A stretch of DNA of 64,000 bases, from the NCBI GenBank assembly GCA_037951105.1, contig JBAMJV010001319.1, positions 124,001 through 188,000 of the forward strand. The letters are read 5' to 3'. The notes under the pieces were generated by a model. That model was not told where the DNA came from. It worked only from the letters and a program-made list of their open reading frames with translations, and searched no databases. The translations under genes were made by a program, and so were the position numbers. How positions within the stretch are numbered: the first letter of the stretch is position 1; every line of letters starts with the position of its first letter. This document shows positions 11,275 through 25,100 of this stretch, piece by piece. Origin of the DNA: Echinarachnius parma (lineage: Eukaryota; Echinodermata; Echinoidea; Clypeasteroida; Echinarachniidae).

Positions 11275-13098
11275 GTATGTAGCCATGGATGATGGCCTGG
11301 GTGAACCCATATCTCTCTTAAAGGGGACCACCAGGCAAAGGACAACACATTATTATATGTTTTGGTACCGTTTTGTGATATCAAATAGATACCCAACATT
11401 TTGCAAAGGGTTGTGTAATTCATAAACAAAGCAATTCATTTCCACCACTTACGGAACCACTGCTATTTCCTGGTTCCATACGGGCCAAGCATTTGCGAGT
11501 GCGTCAATGCTTTCACGCGTACGTCAATAGATTCCCGGATGATTCATTCGCTCTGCACAGTGCGCTCTGGCTATGCACGCATATAGTCTACGCAATTCAG
11601 ACCGCATGAACGCATGGTTGAGAATGGTGATGCGTTTTCCAATTATTTTTTTTTCTTTCTGAAAACATATTTTTGTGAACTTGTTGAAGGAATTGAATAC
11701 TAAAGATGGTACCTTTCTATAATAAGAATATTATTTTTGGGTGGTGGTACCCTTTAAAGGGACCTAGTAACTTTGTTGACATATGAGCAAAAAGTGATGA
11801 ATGGTTGATAAAAATGTGTATTGTTGTGGTGTGATATGTCCACTGAGTAATGTGTGAAAATTTGACGTTAAAGGGATATTATATGGTCAAGTAATGAGCA
11901 AAAAAGCAGACCGATATTTGATTACTCGTTGTACTGACTTTTAACATGGTTTTAACTTTCCAGTGGATAAATTAAAATCTGAAAACTTCAATCATAAATC
12001 ATCTTTTTAGCAAAAGAGAATTTCTATGCTTCTTTTGGTAATACGAATACAACAAGGTATGAATGAACCACTATAGTTCCAAGTAAGATTTGTGGATTTG
12101 GACAGTGTTCCCTTTAATGAGTCCCCCCCCCCCTACCTTGAACTGCTATCTATCCAGCTCTCTTCTGAGCCCCTCTCCATTCAGCTTATCTTCTACCCCC
12201 CCCCCCCCCCCCCCCCTCCCAACCTGCCACTCTACGCCTCTCTCCCTTGCAACTAGTGTGATGATAAAATCAATTATGCAGCTACTGATGATATCTCTGG
12301 GACTCTGGGAATGTTTTTCCCCTTTCCCCTCACCTAATCCCTACTTACCCCCCCCCCCCCCCCCTTCATTGCTCCCTTCCATTTAGCTGATCACCACCCT
12401 CTTCCCCTCTGCCTCTCTGCCCCCCCCCCCCCCCCCCCCCCCTCTCCCCTCCCCTTGTAGCTAGGGTGATGATAAAATCAATTATGCAGATTTTGATGAT
12501 AGACTTGTTGGGCCTTTATCTGTGAAAGTGTTTCCACTTTACCCTGACCTAAGCCCTACCCATTCCCCTTTCTTAGCCCATTTTGTTTTAGTCGATCATC
12601 ACCCCCTTTCCCTCTGCCGCCTTTCTTCACCCCTCCCTTGTAGCTGTGGTGATGATCAAAAGAAAGGTGATACGCTTTATCCTTGACCAACTGATGACAG
12701 GCTAGACTAGACTAGACTAGACTAGACTGATGAGTCTCCATTTAGCCTTTCGGGCATGCTCCTTTCCTGTGACCTTTACCTGCTAATCCCACTTTCTACA
12801 TAAGCAATTATTGACCTCCAAGTTGAAATCAAGTCATTGTATTTTTCCAAGTGTGGGGTATATGATACCTCTTTGCCATAGGCATAGTCAATGCATATCA
12901 GTATTATGCTGTTCTGAACCTCTTCCCCTTTCTCTTCTCTGTTTAAACCCCTTTACTTATGATAGATGTATTGTTTTCCTCAATTGAAATAAGTCACATA
13001 TTGTTTATTTTAAACCTGACATTATACTTTGAATAATTATTTAGATCATGAGATGAAAATGAATGAATGGATGAATGGATGAATGAATTAATCAATCG

Positions 13099-13185
<87 letters not shown>

Positions 13186-16100
13186 CACATCCATTTTGTT
13201 TAAGAATGACCAAACATACTGTATTATTGTCTCCATAGTTGATTGAAAACTCTTCTCAAAATGTTTTTTCCAAGTCCAGGCATAGATATAGATTTCTAAG
13301 TTTGCTTTACCCCCCCCCCCCCTCCCCCCCCCCCCCCCCCTCCCCCTCCTACCAAAGGCATATTTCTTACCTAAAAATCCAATTATGTATTTTCCACGTT
13401 CAGGCATGGCTGATGAATTTGTTCCAAGTAACTAGACATTCAGGATACATTTCTCAGTTGAAATCCAATCATGTGTTTTCCAAGCTCAGACATAGATTAT
13501 ATCTTTTTACCATCTTACCAAACTTATCAGTGTCTATTTTAATACATAGTTTTGCCAGATGCAGTTAGAAATAATGTGTAGTACTGATCTGATCTTTGTA
13601 ATTTTTTAAAAATAAAACAGTCTGTATAGCTTACAGTATCACCAAAGTCGTATTTATATAATTCTATCTAAATATTTGTCATAATCAAACGAAAAGCCAA
13701 AAAACTCTCTCGTAGGTACCCATAAGAAGGGCTGTTTCAGAAGTATTTGAGTACATATACTTGGAATCAATAGAATACTGTACTCTGTATTACTTGTGGA
13801 GGTGTTGTGGCATGATCGGATAAGCACTTGACTTCCGATCTCGGGACCCGAGTTCGAACCCAATCGATGCCCCTGCATTTTATGTCCTTCAGCAAGGCAT
13901 TTAATCCACATTGCTGCTCTCTACCGAGGAGTATGAATGGGTACTTGGTCGGTTGTTAAATTAGCCTGTAGCGCTCTACATCATAGGGCAGCTTGGACTA
14001 GTATGCTCCCCTGGGAGTTGAGATGGTGCACAAGATAATTATGCGGGTTTGAACTGTACCTGATGACCAAGGGTAATAATGCGCCTCTGAATAGGGCACC
14101 TAGATACATGGCGCTCTATATTAAATGCTATATGTTATTATTGTATATTCTAAGTTTTGGCATAAGACAATTGATTGTTCTAAACTTACCAGATGTTCAT
14201 TCCAATTGTCCATATACATGTATCACTATCTATTAAGACTCCATCTTTGTCCCTTCTTTATTTACTTTTATATATTTTCCACTGGGAAATCAAGCCGTGT
14301 CTGCATTTTCTAAGATTGACCATAATCAACAAATTTTTGAAGAATTCCAACACATATCAGTGTCTATTGAAATTAAATTCTCTCCTCACCACCCAAAATG
14401 CTTTCCAAGATGAAATCCAACTTGTTTTTATTTCTAGGATGAGGCATCATCTTGTTATCTTTTACAAGTGATTATATTCAGAAATCCATTTCTATCTTTA
14501 AGCATTTCTCACTATCTCCTGTTATAATCCATGGTTTTGGAACATTTTTTTAGAGTGGGGGCTGACTATTAAAGAGAGTGGACCAGGGGACGTTTTAAGG
14601 CTTTTTATTTGTTTTGATTGTTGCTAAAAAAGTTGAGAGGAGGCAGCAGCCCCCCCCCCCCCCCTTCTCCCATGGTCCATGATAGTTCCTTATTTTCTTT
14701 ATTTCTAAGTATTCATAGTTGAGAAAACAGTGTTAATATTAAAATGTGACTGCCTAGTTCAATTTTCAAAGTGTTAGCACTGTACCATGTATGCTTATTT
14801 GTGTGGTACTTCTACTGACACGTTGCTTGTCACAAAAGTTTATGAATTTCCAAATCTCATTTTGGATGTGAATTTCAATAGCTTATGTTTACCCATTCAA
14901 ATTTTTGTTGGGGGGATATTGGTATAACGTGCAATCTCCATAGCCCTTAGCATTTGGGGATCAGTCCTTATATTCCTTATCAAGGAACAGGTTAACCTAT
15001 TCAAGATTATATTTGATATTGTATATAGCATTACTTCTATAGACCCCTTTCCAAGTATTTGTGGGACCATTCCTGAACAGGTTAACCTTTTCAAAACTAT
15101 ATTTTGGTATAAAGAAAGTGCATTGTCCATCGACCAAAATCCAAGTAACATGAAGCCCAATCCTGAATGGGTTAATGAAGCCAGCCACCTCTTGATCATT
15201 GGATCTTTGAAGATATTTTTATTCCGAATCCTGCAACAAGACTGTCCCTTTAAATCTGGGACATACCAGTGATAAACCAATAATGAATCACCTGTTCATG
15301 TATAGATACAACTGTGATCCATTTTCTACTTGCATTATGGAAAGATGCCAGCTCTTGTTTCATGCTCTATATACAACCCTCCTAACCCTAACCCTAGGAA
15401 ATTCCAATCTGGTTCTTCCCCCCTGCATTCAAATAATACCTCCTGACTCACCCACCCCCATCCTACTCCCAATCTTGCACCCCCTCCCCATCCTTTCTCA
15501 GTACCCCACCCTGGTCCCCATTCTCCCTTACTAATCCTTCATCTCACCCTACTCCAATCTTGCACCCCTACCCTATCCTTTCTCAGTACCCCATCCTGGT
15601 CCCCATTCCCCCTTACTAATCCTTCATCTCACCCTACTCCAATCTTGCCACCCCTCCCCATCCTTTCTCAGTACCCCATCCTGGTCCCCATTCTCCCTTA
15701 CTAATCCTTCGTCTCACCCTACTCCAATCTTGCACCCCCTCCCCATCCTTTCTCAGTACCCCCTCCCTATCCTTTCTCAGAACCCCATCCTGGTCCCCAT
15801 TCTCCCTTACTAATCCTTCATCTCACCCTACTCCAATCTTGCACCCCCTCCCTATCCTTTCTCAGTACCCCATCCTGGTCCCCATTCCCCCTTACTAATC
15901 CTTCATCTCACCCTACTCCCATCTTGCACCCCCTCCCTATCCTTTCTCAGTACCCCATTCTGGTCCCCATTCTCCCTTACTAATCCTTCAACTCACCCTA
16001 CTCCAATCTTGCACCCCTCCCTATCCTTTCTCAGTACCCCATTCAGGTCCCCATTCTCCCTTACTAATCCTTCATCTCACCCTACTCCAATCTTGCACCC

Positions 16101-19100
16101 CCTCCCCCATCCTTTCTCAGTGCCCCATTCTGGTCCACATTCTCCCTTACTAATCCTTCAACTCACCCTACTCCAATCTTGCACCCCCTCCCCATCCTTT
16201 CTCAGTACCCCATCCTGGTCCCCATTGTCCCTTACTAATCCTTCATCTCACCCTACTCCAATCTTGCACCCTCTCCCCATCCTTTCTCAGTACCCCATCC
16301 TGGTCCCCCTTCTCCCTTACTAATCCTTCGTCTCACCCTACTTTAATCTTGCACCCCCTCCCCATCCTTTCTCAGTACCCCATCCTGGTCCCCATTCTCC
16401 CTTACTAATCCTTCATCTCACCCTACTCCAATCTTGCACCCCCTCCCCATCCTTTCTCAGTACCCCATCCTTTCTCAGTACCCCATCCTGGTCCCCATTC
16501 TCCCTTACTAATCCTTCATCTCACCCTACTCCAATCTTGCACCCCCTCCCCATCCTTTCTCAGTACCCCATCCTGGTCCCCATTCTCCCTTACTAATCCT
16601 TCGTCTCACCCTACTCCAATCTTGCACCCCCTCCCCATCCTTTCTCAGTACCCCATCCTGGTCCCTATTCTCCCTTACTAATCCTTCATCTCACCCTACT
16701 CTAATCTTGCACCCCCTCCCCATCCTTTCTCAGTACCCCTTTCTGGTCCCCATTCTCCCTTACTAATCCTTCATCTCACCAATCTTGCACCCCTCCCCAT
16801 CCTTTCTCAGTACCCCATCCTGGTCCACATTCCCCCTTACTAATCCTTCGTCTCACCCTACTCCAATCTTGCACCCCTCCCCATCCTTTCTCAGTACCCC
16901 CATTCTGGTCCACATTCCCCCTTACTAATCCTTCATCTCACCCTACTCCAATCTTGCACCCCCTCCCCATCCTTTCTCAGTACCCCATCCTGGTCCACAT
17001 TCCCCCTTACTAATCCTTCATCTCACCCTACTCCAATCTTGCACCCCCTCCCCATCCTTTCTCAGTACCCCTTTCTGGTCCCCATTCTCCCTTACTAATC
17101 CTTCATCTCACCAATCTTGCACCCCCTACCCCATCCTTTCTCAGTACCCCTTTCTGGTCCCCATTCTCCCTTACTAATCCTTCATCTCACCCTACTCCAA
17201 TCTTGCACCCCCTCCCCATCCTTTCTCAGTACCCCCATTCTGGTCCACATTCCCCCTTACTAATCCTTCATCTCACCCTACTCCAATCTTGCACCCCCTC
17301 CCTATCCTTTGTCAGTACCCCATTCTGGTCCACATTCCCCCTTACGGTTTCTGACTGTAACTGCCTATCATACCTTGAACATACATGTACCTTGAAGACC
17401 ACACCTCACCATCTTCTTCATGAGAGTAGACGGTTTATGGGTGGCAGGGTTTATCACAAAGGGTATGTAACAGCACAAAAATACACATGGGGTTTAGGGC
17501 AATTTAGCCCTGGAAACACCCAAAACAGCTCCCCGAAAATCTTAAAGGAGCCCCTCATCTCACCCTTCTCCAATCTTGATTCTTATCTTTCTTCCCTGAT
17601 ACCTGATTATTCCTTCCTGACATTGAAGTATTAAAGAGAACTAACACCCCAAATAATATTTGTATAAATAGAAGGTAATACTGTAGTTTTATTAGTCCAT
17701 TCTACCAACAAGTTCAGAAAAATAGGTTTCCAGACAAATTACATAATTGGAAAACTTATCACCATATATGTGTTCATGGGTCTGCAAAAGAAGACTATTA
17801 TCTGGGATATACGCATCTTCCAACCTGACATTTTGGTATTAACTCGTTTAGGACTGGTCCCGAACCCCCCCCCCCCCCCCCCCCCCCGGGCTGTAGTCTA
17901 TAGAGAATGCATGTTATACCGAAATGAAATAGTATTGTTAACCCATAGATAGCTGAGCTTGGATTATAGATATTCATTGATTTGTTTAGTATTGCTATGT
18001 AATTATATATAACAGCTGATTTTTATTTTAAGTGACAAACATTTGGGATGACTTTTTCTTTATTTTAAACTCTCTTTTCAGTGATGTGGCGTATGAGACC
18101 GGTTCAGTGGCGCAGTTTGCTCGCTCACTATGGAGAGTGGAACTCATCTTGAAGAAGTAAGTTGGATGCCCTGACAATGCTATGTTCATTCATTATTACG
18201 GCATTGAAAATACGACATAATGCATTTATGAAGGAAAAGACTGCACTATTAAAACACGTTTTCTTATAAATCATGATTTTTTTGTGTGTCCAATTTTGAT
18301 TCCTCTGACCTACTTGTGCCTGTTTTATTTCATGTCTTGTCGCTTACAGTGCACAAATAAAAAGGTAACAAGCTGTTTATAGATTTTCAACAAATACTTC
18401 ACAATTTTCATTGTATAAGCACACATTTTGGAGAAAAACAAGAGGAAGGCAGTAAAGAAAATCCACCAAGATTCTCAATAAAATCCCTTGGGGGTGATGA
18501 GTTTAAAGTGATACATTAACTCCATAACTTTTTTTCCTAAAGCGATATTTGAGACTTCGCTCATAAACCAGTATCATCTATATGAAGATTCTTCTCAATT
18601 ACTTAGTGAAAAACAAAAGTGAAAATTGATGTTAGATTCTATCAATTTCTGCACATTGATTGAATTTGATGAAAATTAATGGGTATGCCAGAAGGCAGGC
18701 TGCTACAAGGAGAAACATAATGACAGCTTGTTTATAAACTATCAGTTGATGTTTTCTTTTGTTCTGCCTTTGACTGTCTTATCCTCTGATTGTTTATAAA
18801 CTATCAGTTGATGCCTCCATGTTTTTTACCCTTTCAATGTCCAATCCACTATAAATTAACCCTTGCATTACCGAGCAATGAGAAAGTATTGATTTCACTT
18901 TAAACACTTATTGTCCCTGGGTTACTGAAGAGTTACTATGTAACTATGGCCCCCTTGTGTTTCCTACGCAGGACAGGATTCACGAAAAAAACACTCTGTC
19001 CCTCAGTAGGATGATAAATAGAGGTCTCGTGTATGACACAGCCAGATCTTATGCACGCAAAAGAACCTAGGCTATTACTACTAGAAAAGATTAGGGTGTT

Positions 19101-22100
19101 AACCCGGTTGATAAGTAGCCCTTCACATCACAACCCAAAATACTGCAAGAATCTTCAGAGTTGAAGGAGGCAGTTTAACCCATTCCCTACGAGTTTCTGA
19201 AATCCCCATAGACTTTGTACACAACCCACTCGGTTCCCGTGGTCAAGGGGTCAATATGAAGATTTAAAAAAGAAGTTTATAAACACACTTGTACTCACAC
19301 CGACCCAGCAAGCAGACATTCAATTTCCGATTCCCAACATTTATTATTTATGCCAGTTTCCGAGTGACAAATTTTCAGGAGCTGCCGGCTAACGTTACAC
19401 CCAATCGTGGCGGGGAAGTGATTTTTCTCAACACCTTCTAATTAGATTCATTCTCAGGTTTCACTGACGATGATTCTCGGAGTTGCTGAGATATCGGCAG
19501 TTCATCCAGCGCTAGTATCACAGCCTCGTGATATTACGTTACGCCTCCTCATATATATACAACTCAAATCAAGGGAAAATAGACTTGACAAAATTCACAA
19601 CTTACATGTGTATTGCAACCACGATGGTATTGAATAGCTATCAGAATTAGCTATATTCTAAACAGATCCTGATGGTTAGTGTGTGTAAAACAAATAATGT
19701 ATATCTTTTAAGAAAAAGATACAAAATCATTGACAAGATTCACACCCCCATTGTGTGAACACTGTATGTGTTGAAGCGTTGCCAAGCAAATAGTAGAGTG
19801 AACTAACGGATCCTGATTGTTTATATCTTGCAGAATTGATTTCTTTAAGTTGAAGAAAAAATTATGAAAAACATTGACACTTAATTTGCGAAATCAAAGG
19901 TGTTGTATTATTGTCAAACATTAGCAGTACAGTGGGCAGATCCTGATTATATATTCCATTGTACTTTTGATTGACAATAATTACTAACTAATGGTGTGAT
20001 GATGGTTTGACTTTCAAAAGTTAGGAGCTGTATTTAGTTAATTTTATGAAAAAGAAGACCTACATGTACCTAGAAATAAATTACATTATTAACTTATTGT
20101 TCTCTTTCTTATCCACTCCCTCCCAACTTGTCCCCCCCCCCCCCCCATCCCCAATGTTCCCCCTTTCCCCTCTCTTACCTTCCTTTCCTTCCTCTAACTG
20201 TTCCTAACTCAAATTCTCTTTCCTCCTTTCTTTTCACCATTTTATTGATCTTTCCTTCTCTTCCTCCTCTCTCTAACTCTAACTCTCTCTATCTTTTCTC
20301 TCTCTCTTTCTCCCTTTCTTCTATCGCCAATTTTCTTGATCTTCCCTTCTCTTCCTCCCTGTCTCTAACTCTAACTCTCTCTATCTTTTCTCTCTCCCTT
20401 TCTCCCTTTCTTCTATCGCCAATTTTCTTGATCTTCCCTTCTCATCCTCCCTCTCTAACTCTAACTCTCTCTATCTTTTCTCTCTCCCTTTCTCCCTTTC
20501 TTCTATCGCCAATTTTCTTGATCTTCCCTTCTCATCCTCCCTCTCTCTAACTCTAACTCTCTCTATCTTTTCTCTCTCTCTTTCTCCCTTTCTTCTATCG
20601 CCAATTTTCTTGATCTTCCCTTCTCTTCCTCCCTGCCTCTAACTCTAACTCTCTCTATCTTTTCTCTCTCTCTTTCTCCCTTTCTTCTATCAACAATTCT
20701 GTTTCTACTAACCTTCCTATTCCTCTCCTCTCTCTATTCCCCCTCTCTGCTCTTCTCTCTTTCTCCCACACAGATGGAATGGTAGCTATGTGTCATGGGG
20801 CCAGCCGTGTCGCATTCGCCATCTCACGTCTGGTAAGTACATACACCATCATTGAGAATAGATGGGGTAGGGAAATGAGAAGGAAAAGGAACACACTAAA
20901 CAAAAAAAAGAATAACGTAGGTGCGTACCATGAAGGAAAATGATAAAAGAAGGGATGGGTAGAAGGAAAGGACTAAAAATACAGAGACTGAGTGAGAGTC
21001 ATCATGTTCCATGTTTAATAATAGCATCATTTGGTATCAGTGGGGTAGTGTGGTCAGACTGATCAAGGGTGGGGGTGGGGGTGCACCTTCTGAATTTCTT
21101 TATTTTCAAAGAATTGTTTCCTTTATGTTTGTTATTGCTTTTGTCCAATTATTGGTCAGGAGAGGGGGATGGGGGTGACTTGCCGCCCTGCGCACCCCGT
21201 AGCTTCCCCACTGTTTGATATTTAGGTTACAAGGCTGGAGTGAACTCGTGTGACTGGTGTTATCTAACGTTATAAAAGTGCATGTTGGCAATGTCAGACT
21301 GTAGCAGCACCCCAATATTTAATCCAAATGCCTTAAACAGAGATTCATGCCTTTATGTTTTGAGACCGGTGTGTGGGGGACTTGTGTGATGTTATCTTCA
21401 TATCGAAATGTTTAAATGAATGCTGGTTAAGTCGAACTGAAGTTGGCACCTCAGTTGGTATTTAGAGCCCAACCGAATGCCTTGAACAGAGCAAAGTTAG
21501 TTCTTATCCCATTAGTTGGTAGACATTTTGTTTTTCATCCATAACTGTTCAGGTCTATCACACGGAAACATGTATCATCCGTTGACGTTTTACATGTGAT
21601 GTCAAGTCATCGTTGCAAAAATAAAGTACATGTACATTGTGCAATGTATGTCTCATGACATTGTAATAATAGTAGTTTGGAGATGGGACTGCAGGGTATA
21701 TTTTCATCTATTTGAGACTGAGCTTACGACACATAGCCTGAAGTAGGGTGCATGCATAGAAAATGTGTCTCTTATACCAAATTCTAATCATCACCAATCG
21801 GTTTAAAGGGATAGTACAGTTCTGGTCAAACTGAATTTTAGTAGCAACATTTTGTATTTTATCATAACAAAATTATATTCATAATTCAACAATACTAAAC
21901 ATTGCAGAAGTGCATACAAATGGCTAAGTTAGAAGGCTGTTTTTAAAATTAAAAATAGGAAGCAGTTAATACAGAGTTAACACAATCAAAGATTGTCAAT
22001 GGGATTTTGGGTAAAAAATAATGATTCAAATAGATCATTAAAAACAATTTAAAAGCCACTTTGGTATATTTACGATAATGTTTAGGCTTTACAAATATGA

Positions 22101-25100
22101 TTATGATTATGATTATATGATTATCAATCATATAAGGCACTATATATTAAAATCAAATATATTATATTAAAACTAAAAACAAGAAAAAGGTATTTGATAC
22201 TAGGGAATGAACTTTAAAACAATTTTGGGGGATACTTTTCTAGCTTGCATTCATTAAATTACCACTGTGAAAATTGTTTAAGATTGCAGGGGTTCTTTTG
22301 GGCATTTCCTGGGCTAAATAAATTCAATTCAATTCAATTCAATTCAATTCATATCAATTCAAATTGCCCTAAACCCCAATGCATTTTGTTCACTGTCTGA
22401 TACCCTTTGTCATAGGCAACTACAGTTAGAAACATTAACAACCAAATTTGTATGTTTTAACAAAAAAATAACATTCAAACATATAAAAAAAATAACATGT
22501 ATAATGCGGCTTGTATCACTGTCATATACACTCTTCATTTTATTCTTCACTTTTGAGAGTCAACTAAGAAGTGTTGCGTAGATTATGTTGACAACACAAT
22601 ATGTATTGTGCTTCAGGTGCAGAATGGTGCAATATCTACTTACTTTTTTTTACAGTGCGTCTACTGGACAGTACATAGCCAACCTTTAATGTTCATAAAT
22701 ATTTTGTTTACGGTTGGATGGGAGGAAGTGAACGAACTAGGCTAAGTAATTGCACCACTGTGAATGTATATGGAAACAGGAGAAAAGTGAACTTATGAAT
22801 GACAATTCCTGTTCCCAGCTAGAGTATATAAATGACCCACTAGGTTCATGTAGACAATGGGTGATTGCGGGACTACAATTCATCTTTATTAATTAGTTAG
22901 CTTTTTAGCGCCTTGTCATACTAGTGTATATTTGTTTTGATTTTTCGTTTTGTGAATATGCTCTAATATCTAAGCTTTACCATTTTAGTGCTAGCCATCG
23001 GAAGCATAGCATGGGACACATGTACCCCAAATAATATGACTAAAAAGAGCAAAAAATATAGTGATGCCTCCCAATCAGGACTAAAAGGGCTCTTGTTGCC
23101 TCTGTCGCTTGGACATGATTTTTAAATTTTTTACCAGAAGTGACTAAAGTACAAAAAACAGCACAAAAATCAATACTCTTGCGACAAGATTTTTTTGGGT
23201 CACATCAATACCTTTATTTTGATATGTCCTTGAAAAGTCATGACGGAAAAATCAAACGCTCGTGCCTCAATATTGTTTCAGTCCAATCGATATTCTTCTA
23301 TGCGTCCTCCAAAACAAAGAAGAACATCAAGCACTCTATAGACTCGTTTGCCTCTTGATGATTTCTGGTCACATAAACATCTTAATTTATTTTCTTCAAT
23401 GTACTTTACTCTCACAATATAAATATGACATTTGTTTTTGTTCTTATTTGCTTGTTCAGTGCTACCAACCAAAGTTGTTTCTGAGACAAGTTTTTTACTG
23501 CTTTTAACAAGTCAACACTAGCCAGTTACAGTACATGTCTGTATCATATCAGTACCAGAAATAGACATTGAAACTTTGATAGTTACCCTAGAGCTCAGTT
23601 CCTAGAGGCTGTCATTCTTGATAGCCCGGTCACATATCAACGGATTGCGTAAACGGACGTCAAACGGAGAGCTAAATTTTTCATCCATTCGTCTCCGTTC
23701 GTATGCGTTTCTTGTCCATCCTTGTCCGGTGATGTACGTTGTTCTATGTTTTGTACATAAAGCAATGGAGACGACTTTCATCACCGGATAATTTAATTTC
23801 GCAAATTTTCTATTCGTTGGGCACTCGTTTCCGCTATCCGTTGATATCTGACCGGGCCATTAAGAGTTAACCCGTTGCCAATGGGAACCTGGTAGGTCCC
23901 TTATTAACTCTATGGGGATTTGCGAAAGCTAGTAGGGAAAAGTCTAATATGTGGATCACTACATGTAGGTTCGCATATATACATGTATTTAGAGGGTTAA
24001 TTTGTCCTGCTGGTTGTAATGTGTGCAACTGTCATGTAATGTTGCAGCTGTTCAAACAGTTGCTTCTTGTTACCTGTTCGTGTAGTCTCTGTAAACAGTC
24101 TTACTAGATCATGAGCACTGGGATTCTTTTTCTTTCTTTTTTCATTATCACTCTCATTTTTATCACTCTTCTCTTTAATTTAATTTGCTCCACCCCATTC
24201 ATCCTCTAATTTTAACTTTCTCACTTTATTACTTTCTAATACTTCTCCTCTGCGAACAGTCTTACTATAGATCATGAGCATGTCAACAGTATTGGAGTTC
24301 TATGCTATTTCTCATTTGATCACTTTTCTCTAGACTTTCTTATTTGATTTTCATTCTATCACTCTCAATTTATCACTCTTTTCTTTAATTTAATTTGCTC
24401 CACCCCATTCCTCCTCTTATTTTACTGTCTGTATCTATTCTTCTCTGCATTAACAGTCTTACTAGATCCCAAGCATGTCAACAGTAATGCATGATGGGAT
24501 TGGAGTTCCTCTATGCTATTTCTCATTTGATCACTTGTCTCTTAGACTCTCTTTTCATTTGCTCCTTCCTATTCATCCTCTAATTGTATCTTTCTGAACC
24601 TCTTCTTCTCTGGATAAACAGTATAATACTAGATCATGAGCATGTCAACAGTAATGCTTGATGGATACTATTTCTCATTTATCACTCTTTTTCATATTCG
24701 TCCCGATTCATCCTTATTTATTATTTTTTATTATTATCTTTATTTTATGTGTCTTTTGGGTCATAATTATTTGTTTTATTAGTGGAACATCAAAAGAGCA
24801 GGTACAATTAAATGGATCTAGTAACATGATCCAAATCCACAAAACTTACTTAGAACTCCAGTGGTTCTCTCAGACTTTGTTGTATTCACATTACCAATAG
24901 GACCATGGAACATGTTTGTGTTTTGTCAAATTTCCCTTTCGTTAAAAAGATATTTACGATTTAAGTGTTCAGATTTTTAATTATGTACTGGAAGTTTTTA
25001 ACTGTACAAAGTCAGTGCAATGAGTTCGGGAATATCACTTTGCATTTTTGCTAATTACTCGGCCATATAACATCCAGTTATCGTCAAATTTTCACACATT

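Larger units (their letters stand above)
11275..18081 (+). other. Intron E1-E2
   Basis: 6.8 kb. Contains two abutting TTAA MITEs, the poly-C tandem repeat, an AATC microsatellite, a SINE and the 85-bp minisatellite (separate entries). 13250-13600 holds a diverged ~110-bp repeat with the motif TCCAAGTCCAGGCATAGAT / TCCAAGCTCAGACATAGAT. Remaining sequence at 14150-15360 and 17350-18060 shows no gene; a C run is at 17866-17887. Confidence 0.85.

Noticed and set aside
15376-15396. Telomere-like CCTAACCCTAACCCTAG
   Set aside because: Only two to three units next to a minisatellite; too short to indicate a telomere.
15446-17345. CRISPR-like regular array
   Set aside because: Units are contiguous 85-bp copies with no alternation of repeat and unique spacer, and the DNA is an animal gene.
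15446-17634. Open frames of 80-140 codons across the minisatellite
   Set aside because: They are Pro/Ser/Leu low-complexity readings of an 85-bp repeat whose length is not a multiple of three.
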